From Dama dama (lineage: Eukaryota > Chordata > Mammalia > Artiodactyla > Cervidae): a DNA stretch of 64,000 bases. The notes under the pieces were generated by a model. It had not been told where the DNA came from, made no database searches, and worked only from the letters and a program-made list of their open reading frames with translations. This document shows, piece after piece, positions 1 through 11,897 of the stretch (within the stretch, counting starts at the first letter, position 1; each line of letters starts with the position of its first letter). The stretch lies in NCBI RefSeq assembly GCF_033118175.1, contig NC_083681.1:13968001-14032000 (forward strand), given 5' to 3'. The position numbers and the translations under genes were made by a program.

Positions 1-30
1 CACTAAAAGGTTTATTTGTTGCAAAGCAAT

Positions 31-33
<3 letters not shown>

Positions 34-63
<30 letters not shown>
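34..63. repeat. (CA)n microsatellite
   Basis: An uninterrupted run of about 15 CA dinucleotides near the left edge. It is long enough to be polymorphic. Confidence 0.97.
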
Positions 64-65
<2 letters not shown>

Positions 66-109
66 TTCAATTTGTAAAAAATACAATACCTGTAAAGCAA
101 AATAAGGTG

Positions 110-1350
110 AAGAGTGAAGCAATATAAAAATCATGTGTCTATATTTAGAGGGTTAAAAGTAACCACCTGTCAACCAAGAATCCTTTTTCTGGCAAAACTG
201 GTCTTCACAAACAAAGGAAAAATTAAGACATTCTTTGATAAACAAAGGCTTAAATGGCTTATTATCACTAAACATTACCTGCAAGAAATACTCAAGAGAG
301 TCCTGTAGGATGAAAAGAAAGGACAAGGAAATAACTCAAAGGTGTATGAAGAAACCAGAATATCAATAAAAGTAAATATATAGAGAATTGTTAAAGCTAT
401 TTTTACTCTGAAAATAACCTGAAACTCCACTTTTTTTTTTTTTCACATGGTGTAGCAGAGTAACATATTAAAAATTATATTATTCTAAAGACTAGCATTA
501 GTGTAATTTTGATTTGGAACTCCACACTTTGGTTGCTACATACAAAAGACTATTGCATTTAAAAGTTATTATGCTTTTGGCTACAAAATATACAAAGATA
601 TAATTTAGGGACAACAATGAAAGGTGTGGGGACACAGTTTCGAATGAGTGGAATTTTTAAACATTATGAAATTAAATCAGTATAAATTCAAATTAAGATA
701 TCTTAAAATTAGGATATTAAATGTAATCCCAGTGGTAACAAAAAATAGCTGTGGAATACACAAAATGAAAGAACACAGAAATTAAACACTTCATCAAAAC
801 CCCAAGTAGCATAGTAATGGAGGAAATTAGGAACAAAAACCTACAAGGTAAAAAGAAAACAAATTTAAAAATTATAGAAATCAGTCCCTCCTTATCGATA
901 ATTATTCAAACATAAATGAATTAAATATTCAATCAAAACACAAACTTACAGACTGGATAAAAACACGTGGTCCCAGAAGATATTTTTAACAAGAGATTCA
1001 CTGTAGATCTAGAGACACAAATGTGTTAAAATTGAAAGGATTCAAAAGGTATTCCATGTAAGTAGCAGTTGAAAGGGTGCAGGAATGGCTATACAAATAT
1101 CAGACAAAAACGGTTATATATCAGAAAAATGCATAAGAGACAAGGACATTATATATTAATACAATGCAGTAAAAGATGTACAAATTATAGACATTTACAT
1201 AGTAATAATGTCATCAAAATATATGAAGTAAAACCTGACAGAACTAATGATAGAAATAGGCAGTTCTATCCAAACAGATAGTTCAATATATTCAAAATAT
1301 TAGGTATTTTCTTTAATGGTTTGAAACACAGAAATAAGTAAGAAAATGGA
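110..1350 (+). mobile_element. Old LINE-1 (L1M-type), left part
   Basis: This stretch follows the order of a mammalian L1: the ORF1 C-terminal end (about 170-306), the ORF1-ORF2 interval (about 310-880), then the first part of the ORF2 endonuclease region (about 880-1330). It is heavily decayed, with many stops and small indels, so an ancient L1M-type subfamily is likely. It stops where a BovB begins, and the same L1 resumes at 3475 with the next part of ORF2, so both pieces are one insertion. The left boundary is approximate. A 13-base T run lies at 431-443. Confidence 0.75.
171..308 (+). pseudogene. L1 ORF1p C-terminal remnant
   Basis: The translation ending at the stop at 306-308 keeps the spacing of the ORF1p C-terminal RNA-binding domain: PRILF, AKL, GKIKTF, DKQ, then a leucine-rich LQEILKRVL end. 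In L1 this protein coats the L1 RNA. Only about 45 residues remain. There is no upstream coiled coil or RRM, and no reason to think it is translated. Confidence 0.6.
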
Positions 1351-3474
1351 GTTTACCGTGGCTCAGATCATGAACTCCTTATTGCCAAATAGAGACTTCT
1401 ATTGAAGAACGTAGGGAAAACCACTACACCATACAGGTGTGATCTAAATAAAATCCCTTATGATTATACAGTGGAAGTGACATAGAGATTCAAGGGATTA
1501 GGTCTGATAGACAGAGTGCCTGAAAAACTATGGACAGAGGATCATGGCATTTTACAGGAGGTGGTGATCAAGACCATCCGCAAGAAAAAGAAATGCAAAA
1601 AGGCAGAATGGTTGTCTGAGGAGGCCAAATAAATAGCTGAGAAAAGAGAAGTGAAAGGCAAGGGAGAAAAGGAAAGATACACCCATTTGAATACAGAATT
1701 CCAGAGAATAGAAAGGAGAGATAAGAAAGCTTTCCTCAGTGACAAACGCAAAATAGGAGAAAACAATAGAATGGGAAAGACTAGAGATCTCTTCAAGAAA
1801 ATTCAAGATACCAATGGAATAGTTTATGCAAAGATGGGCACATTAAAGAACAGAAATGTTATGGAGCTAACAGAAGCAGAAGATATTAAGTAGAGGTGGC
1901 AAGAATACACAGAACTATATAAAAAAGGTCTTCATGAGCCAGATAATCACGATGGTGTGATCACTCAGCTAAACATCCTGGAATGCAAAGTCAAGTGGGA
2001 CTTAGGAAGCATCACTGCAAGCAAAGCTAGTGGAGGTGATGGAATTCCAGTTGAGTAAGTTCAAATCCTGAAAGATGATGCTGTGAAAGTGCTACACTCA
2101 ATATGCCACCAAATTTGGAAAACTCAGCAGTGGCCACAGGACTGGAAAAGGTCAGTTTTCATTCCAATCCAAAGACAGGCAATGCCAAAGAATGTTCAAA
2201 CTACTGCACAGTTGCACTCATCTCATATGCTAGGAAAGTAATGCTCAAAATTCTCCAAGCCAGGCTTCAACAGCTCCTGAACTGTGAACTTCCAGGTGTT
2301 CAAGTTGGATTTAGAAAAGGCAGAGAAACCAGAGATCAAATTGCCAACATCTCTTGAATGATCAAAAAAGCAAGAGTGTTCCAGAAAAACATCTGCTTCT
2401 GCTTTATTGACTATGCCAAAGCCTTTGAATGTGTGGATCACAACAAACTATGGAAAATTCTGAAAGAAATGGGAATGTCACCTGAACTGCCTTCTGAGAA
2501 ATCTGTATGCAGTTCAAGAAGCAACAGTTAGATCTGGACATGGAAAAACTGATTGGTTCCAAATCGGCAAAGGAGTATGTCAAGGCTGCATATTGTCACC
2601 CTGCTTATATAACTTATATGCAGAGTACATCATGAGAAACACTGGGCTGGAGGAAGCACAAGCTGGAATCAAGATTGCCAGGAGAAATATCAATAACTTC
2701 AGATAGGCAGATGACAGAAAGTGGCAGAAAGTGAAGAAGAACTAAGATCCTCTTGATGAAAGTGAAAGAGAAGAGTGAAAAAGTTGGCTTAAAACTCAAC
2801 ATTTAAAAAATAAGGTTGGCATCTAGTCCCATCACTTCATGGCAAATAGATGGCAAAACAATGGAAACAGTGGCAGACTATTTTCTTGGGCTCCAAAATC
2901 ACTGCAGATGGTGACTGCTTCCATGACATTAAAAGACACTTGCTCCTTGGATGAAAAGTTATGATCAACCTAGATAGCATATTAAAAAACAGATACATTA
3001 CTCTGCCAACAAAGTTCTGTCTTGTCAAAGCCATAGTTTTTCCAGTTGTCATGCACGGATGTGACAGTTGAAATATAAAGAAAGCTGAGCACTAAAGAAT
3101 TTATACTTTTGAACTGTGATGTCGAAGAAGACTCTTGAGTGTCTTTTGGACTGCAAGGAGATTCAAACCAGTCAATTGTAAAGGAAATCAGTCCTGAATA
3201 TTCATTGGAAGGACTGATGCTGAAGCTGAAACTCCGATAATTAAGCCACCTGATGTGAAGAACTGACTCATTAGTAAAGACTCTGATGTTGGGAAATATT
3301 GAAGGCAGGAGGAGAAAGGGACGACAAAGGATGAGATGGTTGGATGTCATCACCGACTTGATGGGCATGAATTTGAGCAAGTTCTGGGAGTTGGTGATAG
3401 ACAGGGAAGCCCAGTGTGCTGCAGTCCATGGGGTCTCAAATAGTTGGACACAACTGAGCGACTGAACTGCACTG
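1351..3474 (+). mobile_element. BovB LINE (RTE), 5'-truncated, nested in L1
   Basis: This is about 2.1 kb of BovB, from the end of the endonuclease region through reverse transcriptase to the 3' end with its ACTGA-like tail. Decayed reverse-transcriptase frames are visible, for example at 2103-2357 (LKILQARLQQ, then VGFRKGRETRDQIANI). The catalytic YADD motif reads stop-ADD near 2690-2720, so this copy is dead. The flanks AAGAAAATGGAG (about 1340-1351) and AAGGAAATAGAG (3475-3486) look like a decayed target-site duplication. Both match the same point of the interrupted L1. Confidence 0.93.
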
Positions 3475-3866
3475 AAGGAAATAGAGGACCTACACTACAC
3501 AATAAAACTAGTTCAATAGGTCTAATGCACAAATACAGAACACTATACAACAACAAGGCATAAATATTCTTCTTAAATGTATATGACATTTTCAAGAATA
3601 GACAATGTTAGCCTACTAATTCATTTTCAATAGAGTTGAAAAGTAGCAACCATGAAAAACGTCTTCCTTCTTCAGCCACAACAGAATGAAGTTAGAAATC
3701 AACAGCTAAATTTGAATATTTCACAAATTTTTGGAAATTTAATAACTGACCCTTAAACAACTAATTTATCAAAATTAAATCACATAGGAAATTAGAAAAT
3801 ACATAGAGATGAATGAAAATGAAAACAGAATAAATAAAAACTTAAGAAATGTGGCACCTTATAGAG
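3475..3866 (+). mobile_element. Old LINE-1, right part after the BovB
   Basis: It continues the L1 of 110-1350 in the same orientation, with the ORF2 segment downstream of the endonuclease start. Similarity fades at about 3866. Confidence 0.65.
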
Positions 3867-4544
3867 TACAAGTGAATGAAGAATTATAATAGAATTATTA
3901 TTTAGAAAGACAGTTTTCTAAAGATGTTGATTTTGTTTACTAACTTATAAAGTCAGTGAAATTCCATTCAAATTCTTTAAACTTACTTCTGGGAGAAGTT
4001 TGCAATTAGCTTCTGGTAGTTCTTGGCAATCAGTTTCTACTTTTTTTAATGAAAGATCTAAAAAGACTAAAGGAACAAGACAATTTTGTAGATGATAAAG
4101 CTGCAAGATATTAAGACTGTACACAAAGCAATAGACCAAGTGAAGCAAATGGAGTAAAACAGACAGGCTAGAATGCAGCATATGTGTAAATGAATTGATT
4201 TGGGAAAAATAGAATTGCAAGTCAGTGGAGATGGGAGGGCTCATTCCAGAATTGATTGATTTGCAATAAGATTTATGGCAATTGATTTGCCATAAGAAAA
4301 AATTCAATTATAATTAATTTCTTCTCATCATAAAATATAATCAATTTCAGATTTCAAAATGTTTCACTGTAAAAGTCAAAATACTAAATTTGGAGAAGAA
4401 AATACATACAACCATTCTCAACATTTTTGAATAAAGAAATAATTTCTGAAACATACCACAGAAATTAATGGCTCCATATGAACAAGTTCTCATTTTATTT
4501 CTGACGTCAGCTCCTAAGAATATCAGTTCCTAACAGTCTCCCTT
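3867..4544. other. Unclassified AT-rich sequence
   Basis: I recognise no repeat family, coding frame or RNA here. A 120-codon minus-strand frame (3945-4307) has a low-complexity, hydrophobic composition and no recognisable domain. Confidence 0.4.
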
Positions 4545-4740
4545 TTTGCTCACTTTGCTCTAATCATGTGTATTTTCATAGTGTTCCTCAAATACATAGT
4601 TATTTGCATAATGTTTTGTCTCATTCCTATCTTGGTTCGAATGTCAACTTTTCAACAAGACCTAAAGAGGTTACTCTTTTTTAAAATTGCAACAGCCCTT
4701 AATTCTCACTTCACATATGCTGACCCTTCTACCCTAGATT
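4545..4740 (+). mobile_element. L2 LINE fragment
   Basis: It matches the 3' part of an L2: the segment around TCAAATGTCACCTTCTCAG (here AATGTCAACTTTTCAACAAG), followed by the TTTAAAATTGCAACA block and a CCCTACCCTG-like end. L2 is ancient, and the divergence fits. The insertion at 4741 interrupts it, and weak similarity may continue at 4860-4905. Confidence 0.7.
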
Positions 4741-4848
4741 ATTTTTTTTTTTTTTTTTATTTTTTTTTTTTTTTTTATTTTTTTCTTTTTTAATTTTTAT
4801 TATTATTGTTTTTTTTTCCCAGTGGGTTTTGTCATACATTGATATTTT
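4741..4848 (-). mobile_element. Short bovine-type L1 3' end with T-rich head
   Basis: A T-rich block of about 75 bases (the L1 poly-A tail read in antisense) runs into the end of the ruminant L1 3' UTR, CCCAGTGGGTTTTGTCATAC. Only about 30 bases of element body remain, so it is an extremely 5'-truncated insertion. Confidence 0.75.
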
Positions 4849-5843
4849 TAACCTCCCTTTAGAATTTATAGCTTCCTAGCATGCTATGTAATAACACTTA
4901 TGATGTGATTTTTAAGAAAATCATTTCACCTTTCGTCTGATAAGTGCTAAATTAGCAAAGATCTTTGCATTCCTCACTAATGTACCCCAAGCAAACAGAA
5001 CTATGAATAACTAATATTATAATCAATAAAATCTTCCAATAGGATTAACCTTTTGCTTAAGTTTTTGGCTTGCATTTCCTTTCTGTTGTGCTAATAAGTT
5101 CTTATCAGTCATAACAGTATGAAGGTATTCGTTCATATTTTTGGAAAGGCTATACAGTCTTGCTTTTCAGAATTATATGTAAAATTTCCTGGAACTCATT
5201 TCTATGTGTGTAGAGTGAGATAGTCACAAATTATGCATTATTTCCTTTATCTTTATATACATATTTAATATCAAGTATTTTTAACTGGTCTTTGATGTCA
5301 GCTGTCACTTTCATCATATGTGAAGTTTTCATTTATGCTGTTACCAAACTTCCTATTCTTTTCTAAAAGTTGTATCATTTAACTTTTTATTATCTTTAGC
5401 ATGAATGAGGTTTCTCTGGTAGTCCTAGTTGTGAAAAAAACCAAATATCTTTATTGCTATTAATAGTTATGGCAACTCATTCTTGTGTTCAGTCTGCAGT
5501 AGACATCCAGAGAGCATATGACAGTGATTCTTCCCTGTCTCTCTCTCTTCCCTCACTCTCTCTTTCTCCATGGATTATAGCATGCTGTCTCATGCATCTA
5601 GTGCTGAAGTCATCAATTATAGACCTTCTTTAAGTGAATGTTGTCTGATCATACTTTAAGCTATCTGTAAATTCCAAAACTGGAATTTATTTATCTCCTA
5701 TCAAATTACTATGTTTTTCTGACTCATTTTTATGTAAAAGTCTCCATCTCTGAATAAACTAGTACTTATTTGTCAAATGACTATTTGATTGAATGAAAGA
5801 AGTCTCAAGATATGTGTGACTATTGTTGTCCTTTTACAATATT
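4849..5843. other. Unclassified AT-rich sequence with a TC-rich patch
   Basis: Mostly featureless. A pyrimidine-rich patch of CTCT units lies at about 5530-5572. The 3' end (5700-5800) faintly resembles an L2 terminus, too weakly to call. Confidence 0.4.
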
Positions 5844-6222
5844 GTTGCTTTTCAGTCACCAAGTCATGGCAGATTCTTCGTGATCCAATGGACTGCAGCT
5901 CAGCAGGCATCCCTGCCCCCCACCCCATCTACAAGAGATTGCCCAAGTTCATGTCCATTGCCTCTGTGATCCCATTCAACCATCTCATCCTCTGTCACCC
6001 TTTGCTCCTTCTGCCTTCAGTCTTTCCCAGAATCATGGCCTTTTCCAATAAGTAGGCTCTTTGTGTCAGGTGGACAAAGTATTGAAGCTTCAGCTTCAGA
6101 TCAGGTCTTCCAATGGATATTCAGGATTGATTTCCTTTAAGATTTACTGGCTTGATCTCCTTGCTGTCCAAGGGTCTCTCAAGAGTCTTCTCAGCACCAC
6201 AGTTCAAAAATACCAATTCTTC
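5844..6222 (-). mobile_element. BovB 3' fragment
   Basis: The BovB 3' end is in antisense, covering the C-terminal ORF2 region. Flanks TTTACAATATT (5833-5843) and TTTACAACATT (6223-6233) form an 11-bp target-site duplication with one mismatch, which fixes the boundaries. The usual ACTGA tail is decayed. Confidence 0.9.
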
Positions 6223-6426
6223 TTTACAACATTAGCCTATTAAAAAATTAACATTTCAATATCTCTGTGCCTCAACTATGGGACACTTATTTTTAGATTT
6301 TGTTTTTAATAGAAATAGTATTTTCCTTCACAAAATGATATAAATGTTAAATGAAATTTTTCACTATGTTTGCTGTCATCTCATGCAAGAATCTAAGAAT
6401 AGTGTTGTTCTTGTTCAGTTGCTCAG

Positions 6427-7017
6427 TCATGTCTGACTCTTTGCAACCCATGGACTGCAGCACTTGAGGCTTCCCTCTCCTTCCCCATCTCCTGGAGCTT
6501 GCCAAATCTCATGTCCATTGAGTTGGCAATCCCCACCAATCATCTTGTCTTTTGTCATTTCCCTTCTCCTTGTGCCTTCAGTCTTCCCAAGCATCAAGGT
6601 CTTTTCCAACGAGTTGGCTCTTTGCATTAGGTGGCCGACGTGATGGAGCTTCAGCTTCAGCATCAGTCCTTTTAATAAATATTCAGAGTTGATTTCCTTT
6701 AGGATGGACTGGTTGGGTCTCTTTGTTGTCCAAGGGAATCCCGAGTCTTTTCCAGCAACACATTTTAAAAGCATCATTCTTTGGTTCTCAATCTTCTTTA
6801 GGGCCCAACTGTCACATCTGTACATGACTACTGGAAAAACTATAGCCTTGACTGTATGAACCTCTGTCAGCAAAGTATCATCTCTGTTTTTTAATATGCT
6901 GTCTAGGTTGGTCAAAGCTTTTCTTCCAAGGAGCAAGTGTCTTTTACTTTCACAGCTGCAGTCACCATCCGCAGTGATTTTGGAGCCCAAGAAAATAAAG
7001 TCTGTCACTGTTTCCAT
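6427..7017 (-). pseudogene. BovB ORF2 C-terminal region, 196 codons open
   Basis: The frame opens at METVTDFIFLGSKITADGDC and runs through the conserved C-terminal part downstream of the reverse transcriptase, ending near the 3' end of the element. In BovB this follows the polymerase; its role is not well defined. The usual FELWCWRRLLRVPW block is disturbed here (LLKCVAGKDSGFPW), consistent with paired frameshifts. It is a retrotransposon remnant, not a host gene. Confidence 0.85.
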
Positions 7018-7035
7018 GGTTTCCCCAACTATTTG

Positions 7036-7419
7036 CTATGAACTGATGGGACCAGGTGCCATGATCTTTGCTTTTTGAATGTTGAGTTTTAAGCCAGCTT
7101 TTTCACTCTCCTTTTTCACTTTCATCAAGAGGCTTAGTTCCTCTTTGCTTTCTGCCATAGGGGAGATGTCATCTGCATATCTGAGGTTATTGATATTTCT
7201 CCTGGCAATCTTGATTCCAGCTTGTGCTTCATCCAGCTCAGTGTTTCTCATGATGTACTCTGCATATAAATTAAATAAACAGGGTGATAATATACAGCCT
7301 TGACGTACTCCTTTCCCAATTTGTAACCAGTTTGTTGTTCCATGTCCAGTCCTAACTGTTGCTTCCTGACCTGAATACAAATTTCTCAGGAGGCATGTAA
7401 GGTGGTCTGATATTACCAT
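7036..7419 (-). pseudogene. BovB reverse-transcriptase core, 127 codons open
   Basis: It carries the segment DHLTCLLRNLY, GKGVRQGCILSPCLFNLYAEY and NNLRYADD. YADD is the metal-binding catalytic motif of reverse transcriptases and is unmutated in this copy. The upstream fingers region is missing through truncation, and the C-terminal part is in the separate frame at 6427-7017, so no functional enzyme can be made. Confidence 0.88.
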
Positions 7420-7792
7420 CTCTTAAGATTTTTCCAGTTTGTTGTGATCCACACAGGCAAAGGCTTTAGCACAGTCAATGAAGCAGAAATAGATGTTTTT
7501 CTGGAATTCTCTTGCTTTTTCTATTATTCAATGAATGTTGGCTATTTGCTAACTCCTCTGCATTTTCTAAATACAGCCTGTACATCTGGAAGTTCCCCAT
7601 TCACACACTGTTGAAGCCTAACTTGAAGGATTTTGAGCATTACCTTGCTAGAGTGTAAAATGATTGCAATTTTGTGGTAGTTTGAAGATTCTTTGACAGT
7701 GCCCTTCCTTGAGATTGGTATGAAAACTGAGCTTTTCCAGTCCTGTGGCCACTGCTGAGTTTTCCAAATTTACTGGCCTATGAGTGCAGCAC

Positions 7793-10700
7793 TCAATACT
7801 TGATGCATTAATGTACTAAGAACAGTACCCTAATAGAAGTTATAGATTTACCTAATGTGCCCCTTGGAATAATTTGATTTTAACAGAAGGATATGACATT
7901 TATAAAATATAGTCGAGTTTTATAGTATAAAATACATAGTATAACATTTATAATATAAGATACATATGTAAAGTATTTTATAATATAAAATACAGCAGAA
8001 GACTGACCTTTCATAAAAATAGTTTAGAATTCTATTTTAATATCTTACTAGTACAGCTCCTTGTAATTCCAAAGTAGTTAACATTTATTTGTAGAATTAA
8101 TACTGATTATAATGGAAGAAATATGTAAATGAAGGTAATTCATTTAAATTACTAGGAGATTTTTAAGCAATAAAATCCAATGTTCCAAAACTGTCTATAT
8201 CAATGGTAGCAGCATTGGGACAAATAGACAGTCATTGCAAGTGACTATTCTGAACAAATTCACAATATTGGATGACAAATTCTGGTACAGGTTTTAAAAT
8301 TCAGATTGTTAATTTATAGTTACAACTTAGATATCTATTTCTCTAAGAAATTTACTATCTCTTTTCATCCAAGATGATATTGCTATTATTTGGATCCAAG
8401 TGTTACTATCACCCAAATTCACCAGTAAGCAAAAGACAGCTGCCACTGTGAGTTAAATATATTTTGTATCTTTCCAGCTGGGAGTTCTGGAAAAGCACAC
8501 TCAATACAAGGTCAGCAAAATGCTTCTGAGGTTCACAGTTCATTGGGGAAATCAGCAGAAGGGCTGGCTGCAGCTGGAACATATGCTAATCACCCTGGCA
8601 TCAGATGCAATTTCTGCCATGATGTATCTCAGTGTTGCCATTATTAAAAATGCATCAGCCTCAAGTAGTCACCTTCTAGCTCTTAGATTCTAAAGGCCAT
8701 GCCAGCAATTTAGAGGAATTTGATGTCAAAGGTAGGGAGATAGGTCAACTGGGAAAGTGTGCTTTACAAGGGTCTTGCATCCAATGTAGGCAATAATGTC
8801 TAAGCCACTTTACTTTTATTACTTGTATTTATCAGAAGTCCCCATCACTTCCATGAATACAACATAAACTCATCTTTTATCATGCTGTTTCAATAAAAAT
8901 TCCCAAAAAGTACATTATCTACTGTATCAGTATCTTGAATACAGATTGCTCATAGTATTTATTGAGTTGTTTTTCTGACTCTGCATATTACGCTATGCCC
9001 ACAATTGATTCTGGATATGTGAATTAATAATTATTAAATGTAAATTCTGTAGTAACTTCACTATCTTCATGTCTTACAAATGTTGGTCACATATAAGAGA
9101 CAAAGAACAGGAAAATATAATGTATTTTGCTTAAGAGAATTGGTTATCAAACAGAGGGACTTGGATTCTTTATGTTAAATAATCTATACACTTCCTCATT
9201 TTTGTCATTTGCATTGGCTCTACCTTAGTAAATGGAAGAAAACTTTTCCAGTAAAATTATGTTTTAATTTAAAACAAGATGGATGATTTATTTGCAGAGT
9301 AAGGCCACAGAGTAAGTACTAACTGTTTTAACAAATTATCTACAAAGTACCCATGGAACGATACTGCAATTTTTACTTTATTTTTTATATTGGCACAATG
9401 TAGAACCTTCCCAATCAGGACTTTGTATGTATTCCAATTTTATACAAAAATGATTGCAAACACAATTAGAGAATAAAGATTTGTTAGCACTGTGACTAGT
9501 ATTAATTAAATATTTGATTAATGAATGGAAAAGGAATGCCGTCTTCCCATTCCTCTTAGTTGCTAAAGCATGCAAAGCCAGAGTAAAATTTCCTTGAATG
9601 GATGCAGTGACATCAACAGCAAAGCCACTAAAAAATGATAAGTTCTTTTCTCTCTGTGGACAGTGTTTCCATCTCTTTTGCTTTTGAATGTTTTATTTTG
9701 CTCTTGGTAAAAATTTGGCTGTTAAGGACAGTACAAGTAACACTTAAAATATTCAGGGCAATTTTGTTAAGATTTAGTTTATTCTTTTTATTACCTGACA
9801 AAATTTATTGTAGATGGAGAGTCTTGGCTTGGGTGTTGAAGACTGCCCAGATGTCCTGGGATGTGAGCCCAGCAATTCTGAGAGCCCAGGCAGTAGCAGA
9901 AGGCCTTATGGAAAAGTAGGTGATCAGTGACCCCCTTGGAAGCTGTGAACTAAGCACCAAGAATCATCTATTTATAAATGAACCAAATAGGTACTGCTCC
10001 TCAGATCCATTGCAGGGAAAGGAAAAAAAATGGTACATGGTCCCCACAAAATCACTGGTGCCTATGATTGTGCATTGTCCCCTTTTTGATAATATATGGA
10101 AATTTTACTCTAAATTTACCTGGAAATAAAATCTAAGATCAAAAACACACTGTGTGATATGGAAATGGCTCTTCCAGCAGCTATTTCAATTATGTCATGG
10201 AGTTTGAGTTTAGAAGTACAGGAGTTTGGGGGAACTGTGCTTCCTTTCTACTGGGTGTAGATGGTTGATATATTCATTATTGAAGATAAAGAGGATTTCA
10301 TAGGGTATTTTTGTCCAAGGGAAAAGAAAAAAAGGGCTCTAGGTAAGAAATTCAGGGTCTTCATTAGGGGAAGTTTTTTTAACATATGGTCTTTCTTATG
10401 GCATTATGTTTTTCTGTTGTGTAAGCTTTTTCACTGAATATTTTGGATATTTTCTAGCATAATAAGAGGGTAGTTAGGTCACTAAGATCAGTCTAACTAC
10501 ATCTCAAAAAAAAAATATGCCATCTGTGCAAACTTAATAGAGGACACTATTGTAAGTTGGGTTTTCATTTCTTAAATCATGTGGGTTTGTGTATGTGTGG
10601 TTTAGACATATATGTGTGCAATGTAAAATACTATATATATTTCAAAAGAGCATACACCTTTCTACAGAGTTTTGCCAGATACATTTAAACCTCATTTGCT

Positions 10701-10963
10701 ATAAATTTAAGTATACAAATCAATACTTGTGGTGGAAATAACATTGTAAATCAGTCTTTCTGGTCATCAACTTGAAATTGAAGAAGAAAAGAAAATTGCT
10801 AAAAAAGATTCAAGACTTCTGGAAGATTTCAGTTTATGCTTCTGGTTTTCAGTTTTCTCATCTGATATTGATATTGTATTATAGGTTATTTAGGGGTCTT
10901 CTAATGAAATATTTAGTATTGATTAAATGAAATGATATTTACATATATTTGTCATAAGCCACA
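7793..10963. other. Largely unclassified 3.2 kb
   Basis: I see no confident repeat. At 7893-7995 there is a degenerate TATAATATAAAATAC-type array. About 8480-8790 has markedly higher complexity and could be unique or conserved non-coding sequence. At 9635-10129 one plus-strand frame runs 164 codons with a single internal TAG at 9917-9919. I do not recognise its translation, and it has no hallmarks of a gene. Confidence 0.4.
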
Positions 10964-11368
10964 TAAGAAAGCTGAGTGCCAAAGAAATGATACTTTTGAA
11001 CTAAGGTGTTGGAGAAGACTCTTGATACTCTCTTGGAGTGCAAAGAGATCTAACCAGTCTATCCTAAAGGAAATAAGTCCTGAATATTCATTGGAAGGAC
11101 TGATGCTGAAGCTGAAATTTCAAAACTTTGGCCATCTGATGTGAAGAACTGCCTCATTGTAAAAGACCCTGATGCTGTGAAAGATTGAAGGCAGGAGGAG
11201 GAGATCACAGGGGACAGGATGGTTGAATAGCATCACCGACTCAATGGACATGATTTGAGTAAACTCAAATTGGTGATGGGAGTTGGTGATGGACATGGAA
11301 GCCTGGCATGCTGCAGTCTATGGGGTCCCAAAGAGTCAGATACGACTGAGCAACTGAACTGAACTGAA
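10964..11368 (+). mobile_element. BovB 3' fragment
   Basis: About 405 bp of BovB 3' end closing with GAACTGAACTGAA. Flanks CATAAGCCACA (10953-10963) and CATAAGTCACA (11369-11379) form an 11-bp target-site duplication with one mismatch. The segment around 11255-11290 has a small internal repeat of the TTGGTGATGG motif. Confidence 0.93.
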
Positions 11369-11582
11369 CATAAGTCACAATATAAGGAAAAGATTCAGTG
11401 AATATTTGGTCTTTCCGTTCCTTTGTTTCATTTAGATCAAACTATAGTATAACTTTTCCTAACAACTCACATAAGCTTAGTCAAATTTTAAGATTTCTTA
11501 TCATTTTAGATTATGAGTTTCACATATAATAGTTTGGCTTACTTTTGATTGAGTAGAGTGGAATATGTATTTAGAGACCCCT

Positions 11583-11644
11583 TCTCTTTAGATCCACTAA
11601 AGAAAACCTGGTGATCTCTTTAGATCTACTAAAGAAAACCTGGT
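11583..11644. repeat. Two-copy 32-bp tandem duplication
   Basis: A 32-base unit starting TCTCTTTAGATC occurs at 11583-11614 and again from 11615, with one C/T difference early in the unit. It lies just upstream of a TA-rich tract and a Bov-tA SINE. Confidence 0.9.
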
Positions 11645-11667
11645 ATATATATAAAATATATATATAC
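11643..11667. repeat. TA-rich simple repeat
   Basis: Two blocks of TA dinucleotides separated by AAAA. The adjacent SINE inserted at its right edge. Confidence 0.85.
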
Positions 11668-11669
11668 TT

Positions 11670-11889
11670 TGACTTTCCTGGTGTCTCAGCGGTCAAGAAT
11701 CTGCCTGCAAAGAAGGAGCCAGAGGTTTTGATCCCTGGGTTGGGAAGATCTCCTGGGGAAGGAAAAGGCAACCCACTCCAGTATTCTTGCCTGGAAAATC
11801 CCATGGACAGAAGAGCCTGGAGGGCTACGGTCCATAGCATTGCAAAGAGTCAGACATGACTGAAGTGACTTAGCATATAGCACATATAC
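11670..11889 (+). mobile_element. Bov-tA SINE
   Basis: A tRNA-Glu-derived head (CTTTCCTGGTGTCTCAGC, then the box-B-like TTTTGATCCCTGGG) joins the Bov-A body, GAAAAGGCAACCCACTCC to CAGACATGACTGAAGTGAC. Bov-tA is mobilised in trans by a LINE whose 3' end it shares (BovB). ATATACTT on both sides (11662-11669, 11890-11897) may be the duplication, but the AT-rich flanks weaken this. Confidence 0.93.
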
Positions 11890-11897
11890 ATATACTT

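Larger units (their letters stand above)
6404..7792 (-). mobile_element. BovB, 5'-truncated, about 1.4 kb
   Basis: Antisense BovB from the 3' end through the C-terminal region and most of the reverse transcriptase. It lies only about 180 bp from the preceding BovB and in the same orientation. Flanks CTAAGAATAGT (6393-6403) and CTAAGAACAGT (7816-7826) may be the target-site duplication; about 20 unexplained bases sit next to the right copy. Two long frames survive and are listed separately. Confidence 0.93.

Noticed and set aside
3945..4307. 120-codon minus-strand frame
   Set aside because: Low-complexity hydrophobic translation from AT-rich DNA, with no recognisable domain or supporting signals.
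11672..11870. tRNA-like box A and box B sequences in many places
   Set aside because: All sit in the heads of Bov-tA or CHR SINEs with SINE bodies and duplications. None folds as an intact tRNA gene, so no tRNA is called.
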